DNA of 9,208 nucleotides. It comes from an uncultured Pseudomonas sp. (lineage in GTDB: Bacteria > Pseudomonadota > Gammaproteobacteria > Pseudomonadales > Pseudomonadaceae). Positions 6,830 through 9,208 of the stretch are shown here, in pieces. The translations under genes and the position numbers were made by a program. Where the stretch lies: the NCBI GenBank assembly GCA_946886875.1, contig CAMPJN010000131.1, forward strand, positions 1-9,208. The letters run 5' to 3'. The notes beneath the pieces were generated by a model. It ran no database searches, was not told where the DNA came from, and worked only from the letters and a program-made list of their open reading frames with translations. Position 1 is the first letter of the stretch. Every line of letters begins with the position of its first letter.

Positions 6830-7423
6830 TCAAAACAGTTCCAGTTCGCCGGAACTATCGGCTTGGGTATTAATTTCGCCAACGTGCTCTTGATAATGTT
6901 GCAGGCTAAAGTCGCCGTCGTGCTTGACGCAGATCAACGCACTGCCAGTGAACAACGCGGGGCTGCCTGGCGCCTGTTGGGCGCGCGCATGCACGCTATA
7001 GGCAGGCTCGAAGGTATCGTTGAATTTGAGGCTGGCGTGATCGAGGAAGTTGGGCGTCGACATGCCCAGTGGCGGGCAGCTGCTCTGTAAATGGCGCTTG
7101 AGGTTACCGCAGAAGCTGTTGCTCATTTCCAGCAAGTAGTCGGTATAGACCGCATCGTCGAGTTCCTCGGCTCGGGTCGAGGTGGCCTCGGCGACGAACT
7201 TGCGGTTGGCGGCATCCATGGACAGGTGCAGCAGGCACATGATGCGGAATTTGAACGAGGATATGGTCAGCACAATGCACTGATCGTGGCGTACCTCCTC
7301 CAGCTTATCGACCTTGCCGATGACCCAAGGCACGCTCGGCGCGCAGCCCTTGAGGGTCTGTTCCAGGGTGGCCTGGAGCAGTTTGTTCAGAGTGCTTTCG
7401 AGTTCGTAGTTGGCTTTGTGCAT
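6830..7423 (-). CDS. CheX-type CheY-phosphatase domain protein
   Basis: A 197-residue protein whose middle carries DYLLEMSNSFCGN (residues 95-107), an exact match to the D-x3-E-x2-N active-site pattern of CheC/CheX/FliY phosphatases (Asp95, Glu99, Asn102), with a proline 22 residues after the Asn (Pro124) as the family often has. CheX proteins insert the Glu and Asn into a receiver's active site to speed loss of the phosphoryl group. Here the likely substrate is the CheY-like protein encoded two genes downstream. CheX is usually near 150-160 residues; the extra length is mainly at the C-terminus, ending SGELELF, shared with the next protein. The ATG (7421-7423) follows the MCP-like stop codon after 3 nt, so the two genes are probably translationally coupled; GGAAGGTG lies about 11 nt before it, within the upstream gene. 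No signal peptide or membrane segment is seen. Confidence 0.85.
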   Translation of the reverse strand: MHKANYELESTLNKLLQATLEQTLKGCAPSVPWVIGKVDKLEEVRHDQCIVLTISSFKFRIMCLLHLSMDAANRKFVAEATSTRAEELDDAVYTDYLLEMSNSFCGNLKRHLQSSCPPLGMSTPNFLDHASLKFNDTFEPAYSVHARAQQAPGSPALFTGSALICVKHDGDFSLQHYQEHVGEINTQADSSGELELF

Positions 7424-7426
7424 GGT

Positions 7427-8239
7427 CTACTGGGCACCTTCCAAGGTCTGCCCCAGATTGCCGATCTGCGTCTGCACGCCGTGGATCGCGGTCACGATCA
7501 TGTTGCCGCCGGCCTGTACGTCCTGGAACGCCAGGGTGGCGATCAGCGCGTTCTTGTTCAGGTTGGTGCGGTAGTCTTCGTTGAGCGCCTCGGCGCTGGT
7601 GGAGAGTTTGCGCACCTCATCGGCCACCACTGCGAAGCCGCGTCCATGGTCGCCGGCCCGCGCCGCTTCGATGGCGGCGTTGAGCGAGAGGATGGCGATC
7701 TGGCCGACGATATTCTTAAAGTCGCCGATCTGTTTCTGCATGATCTTGTTGTGCACCATGATGCCGCTCATGCCTTCATGCCAGCGCTCGATGGTCTCGG
7801 TAATGTCCAGCAGCTCCTGCACCGAGGTTTTGATCTGGGCCATATCCCGGCCCATCTGCTGCAGATTGGCCTGACGCGACTGGCGCAGGTGGCTGAGCTC
7901 CTGCTCCAGGGACTGGCGCGTCTGCTCGAACTCATGGCTCAGGTTGCGACGCTCCTGCTCGGCCTCGGTCTTGAGCTGCTCCAGGCGCTGCTGCAATGCG
8001 GCCAATTGCTCGCGGCTTTGTTGCTGCTGTTGTTCGAGCTCCGCGGGCAACAGCATCGTCCGCCGCTGCGCTTCGCTATCGTCCAGAGCCTGCTGCAGGG
8101 TGGCCAAGGCGCGGCCATGCTTGGCGCGCAGCAGCCAGAAGCCAACGCCGCCGACCAGCAGCAACAACACCAGGGTGACCACACCGAACAGGGAGTTCTC
8201 GCCATTGGCGCTGGTACCAGTGACAGCAAGGCTGCCCAT
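7427..8239 (-). CDS. MCP-like protein: one TM helix, long coiled coil and MCP hairpin tip, no sensor domain
   Basis: A 270-residue protein with the signalling tip of methyl-accepting chemotaxis proteins. One hydrophobic helix spans about 18-37, then comes a Gln/Glu-rich coiled coil (about 42-130), a helical stretch, and the highly conserved hairpin tip: [16 protein letters not shown] (181-196) and [16 protein letters not shown] (198-213). Only about 57 residues follow, so the returning helix is short. There is no periplasmic ligand-binding domain, no HAMP and no C-terminal NWETF-like CheR/CheB tether. Start: the ATG at 8237-8239 has AGG 7 nt upstream and gives a short cytoplasmic lead before the TM helix; an in-frame ATG at 8291-8293 (288 residues) is possible but has a weaker site. 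It is the first gene of the cluster, downstream of a candidate FliA-like promoter. It may be a membrane scaffold or signal input for the kinase; how they would couple without CheW is unclear. Confidence 0.87.
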   Translation of the reverse strand: MGSLAVTGTSANGENSLFGVVTLVLLLLVGGVGFWLLRAKHGRALATLQQALDDSEAQRRTMLLPAELEQQQQQSREQLAALQQRLEQLKTEAEQERRNLSHEFEQTRQSLEQELSHLRQSRQANLQQMGRDMAQIKTSVQELLDITETIERWHEGMSGIMVHNKIMQKQIGDFKNIVGQIAILSLNAAIEAARAGDHGRGFAVVADEVRKLSTSAEALNEDYRTNLNKNALIATLAFQDVQAGGNMIVTAIHGVQTQIGNLGQTLEGAQ

Positions 8240-8245
8240 CAGGCT

Positions 8246-8249
8246 ACCT
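8246..8249 (-). promoter_or_regulatory. Ribosome binding site supporting the MCP-like start
   Basis: AGGT on the minus strand, with 7 nt between AGG and the ATG at 8237-8239. It is a better match and spacing than the sequence before the alternative in-frame ATG at 8291-8293. Confidence 0.5.
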
Positions 8250-8408
8250 GGGGAGGGGAGGCAAAAGCAGGGCGCACTGAGTGACAACGACATAGGTGAT
8301 CTCGACCAATACGGTGAATAACATCCAGCGTAGAAGAACCATAGGGAAATCCCAGCCCGCCAACCGGGTGCCGCGCGCAACCGCGCTCACTCGTCTGGGT
8401 TCTCCGGG

Positions 8409-8435
8409 GTATCTGCCGTTTGCCCGCGAACTTGA
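8409..8435 (-). promoter_or_regulatory. Candidate sigma28 (FliA)-like promoter for the five-gene cluster
   Basis: On the minus strand TCAAGTTC (8428-8435) and GCAGATAC (8409-8416) are separated by exactly 11 bp. The flagellar sigma28 consensus is TAAAGTTT-N11-GCCGATAA, so each half matches 6 of 8 bases with the right spacing; Pseudomonas sigma28 sites often start TCAAG. It lies 170-196 bp before the chosen MCP-like ATG and points into the cluster. Chemotaxis genes are often under FliA, which fits, but the -10 half is imperfect. Confidence 0.45.
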
Positions 8436-8443
8436 ATGCGGGC
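8422..8443. promoter_or_regulatory. Inverted repeat bracketing the -35 element (possible operator)
   Basis: GCCCGC (8422-8427) and GCGGGC (8438-8443) are inverted repeats separated by 10 nt, 22 bp in total, or two helical turns. The presumed -35 octamer lies between the arms, so a dimeric protein bound here would block the promoter. A second short palindrome, GGCC-gtct-GGCC (8441-8452), follows directly. Confidence 0.3.
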
Positions 8444-8697
8444 CGTCTGGCCTGAAAATTGGCGCCAAATCTCCTTCCTGCAGCCTAGTCCTTGGCAAAA
8501 ACAAAAGCCATCACCCAAATGGCAGATTGCCAGCCATCCGCTGAGCTGTTAATTCGCCGGCAACCGGCATTCCCAAGGTTACGCCGTAACTGGCTGTTGC
8601 GGTGGCTAACGGACCAAAACACAGCGCCTGTGAGCTGGCGCCTGCAAAGAGCTGCGGTTCCGTGAGATATAAATAGCCATCCTCAGGGCCAGCAGGC

Positions 8698-9208
8698 TCA
8701 GCCGCGGCCACTGACACCATGTTTGCGTAGTTTGCGATACAACGTGTTGCGGCTGATGCCGAGGTGCTCGGCGGCGCGGGTCATGTGCCAATGCTGGGCT
8801 TCCAGCGCCGCGAGCAGGGCCGCCCGTTCGGCATCGCCGAGTTGGTCGGGTTTGGCGGCTTCGCCGTGTTCGAGGGCAACGGACGCGTGACGGATCTGCG
8901 CGGGCAGATCGGCATGGCGGATCAGGCCGTTATCGCAGAGCGCGGCCAGGGTGCGCAGCACATTGCGCAACTGGCGCACGTTGCCCGGCCAGGGGTAATC
9001 GAGCAGGGCGCGGCCGGCCCGCTCATCGAGTCTCAGGCTCTGCCCGCGCGCCTCTTCGGCCAGCAGAAATTCCAGCAATTCGCGCTTGTCGCCGCGCTCG
9101 CGCAACGGCGGCAACTGCAGCTCCAGGCCATTGAGCCGGTAGTACAGATCCTCGCGAAACTCGCCGCTGGCGACCCGCTCGCCGAGGTCGCGGTGGCTGG
9201 CGCTGATC
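8698..9208 (-). CDS. Sigma54-dependent Fis-type transcriptional activator, C-terminal part (runs off the window)
   Basis: The last 169 residues of an NtrC-family activator, which uses ATP to remodel sigma54 RNA polymerase. Visible parts: the end of the AAA+ domain, with EFREDLYYRLNGLELQLPP, LRER and the sensor-II motif YPWPGNVRQLRN, then a linker and a Fis-type helix-turn-helix, MTRAAEHLGISRNTLYRKLR, close to the C-terminus. The frame is open through position 9208; the GAFTGA loop and any N-terminal sensor domain lie outside. The style (LYYRLNGL...LPPLRER) resembles the AcoR branch, which usually has an N-terminal GAF domain. In P. aeruginosa the gene next to mpl is, as I recall, PA4021 (eatR), a sigma54 activator of ethanolamine catabolism; this may be its counterpart, but that rests on neighbourhood and memory. 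It is on the same strand as the five-gene cluster but 458 bp away, so probably separately controlled. Confidence 0.92.
   Translation of the reverse strand, partial: ISASHRDLGERVASGEFREDLYYRLNGLELQLPPLRERGDKRELLEFLLAEEARGQSLRLDERAGRALLDYPWPGNVRQLRNVLRTLAALCDNGLIRHADLPAQIRHASVALEHGEAAKPDQLGDAERAALLAALEAQHWHMTRAAEHLGISRNTLYRKLRKHGVSGRG

Larger units (their letters stand above)
8240..8697. other. Gap between the sigma54 activator and the five-gene cluster
   Basis: No gene is supported in these 458 bp; the short open frames on both strands resemble no protein family and lack coherent starts. On the minus strand, in order, it holds: a near-repeat GCGCCTG...GAGCTG at 8624-8637 and 8638-8654; a small palindrome GTTAC-gcc-GTAAC near 8578-8590; a weak hairpin GCCGG-caa-CCGGC (8556-8568) without a T-run, the best but poor terminator candidate for the activator gene; a perfect palindrome TTGGCGCCAA (8459-8468); the sigma28-like promoter and its inverted repeat (8409-8443); and a GC hairpin (8373-8386) in the presumed leader. 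The leader to the chosen ATG would be about 160 nt. Confidence 0.5.

Noticed and set aside
7091..8284. A 397-codon plus-strand open frame opposite the MCP-like gene
   Set aside because: It is an antisense shadow with Leu/Gln-rich low complexity; the minus strand carries the invariant MCP hairpin sequence.
8499..8515. A sigma54-type promoter (TGGC...GC) before the cluster
   Set aside because: The GG and GC dinucleotides are 11 bp apart instead of the strictly required 10, and the same near-match reads on both strands because it is a small palindrome.
8401..8560. A cyclic-di-GMP riboswitch in the long leader of the cluster
   Set aside because: The leader contains GGGCAAAC-like bases and small hairpins, but the two-helix arrangement and conserved GEMM core are not present.
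8511..8720. A 69-codon minus-strand open frame after the sigma54 activator
   Set aside because: It starts inside the activator gene in another frame, has no clear ribosome binding site and resembles no known family.

Overview
The window looks like chromosome from a Pseudomonas or close gammaproteobacterial relative. It has high GC, an mpl-ubiX gene pair, a neighbouring sigma54-type activator, and REP-type palindromes of the kinds common in Pseudomonas intergenic spaces. All eight supported genes lie on the minus strand. The long plus-strand reading frames are shadows of GC-rich codon use.

Right to left (direction of transcription): 8698-9208 is the C-terminal part of a sigma54-dependent, Fis-type activator that runs off the window. 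A 458-bp gap (8240-8697) follows, containing a candidate sigma28 (FliA)-like promoter whose -35 element lies inside an inverted repeat. Then come five tightly packed genes: a single-TM MCP-like protein without a sensor domain (7427-8239), a CheX-type phosphatase (6830-7423), a degenerate receiver fused to a CheX-like domain (5772-6764), a single-domain CheY-like receiver (5306-5674), and a 1053-residue membrane-bound CheA-like kinase (2021-5182). A REP/hairpin (1971-2008) closes the cluster. After a 292-bp gap come mpl (379-1728, cell-wall peptide recycling) and the 5' end of ubiX (1-317, flavin prenyltransferase). A perfect 21-bp inverted REP doublet fills the gap between mpl and ubiX.

The central five genes form an unusual chemosensory-like module. 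The kinase carries its own periplasmic sensor, a GAF and a PAS-like domain, an Hpt domain and a CheA-type ATPase, but no CheW-like domain. No cheW, cheR or cheB is visible in the window. The likely flow is signal to kinase, phosphate to the stand-alone CheY-like protein, and removal of phosphate by one or both CheX-type proteins. The MCP-like protein may be a membrane scaffold or input. The two CheX-type proteins share the C-terminal motif SG-x-LELF, which suggests a common partner or recent shared ancestry of their ends. As I recall, in P. aeruginosa mpl sits directly beside the sigma54 activator gene (PA4020/PA4021), so the cluster may be an accessory insertion between two conserved neighbours. 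The target of the pathway (flagella, pili, or something else) cannot be read from this window.
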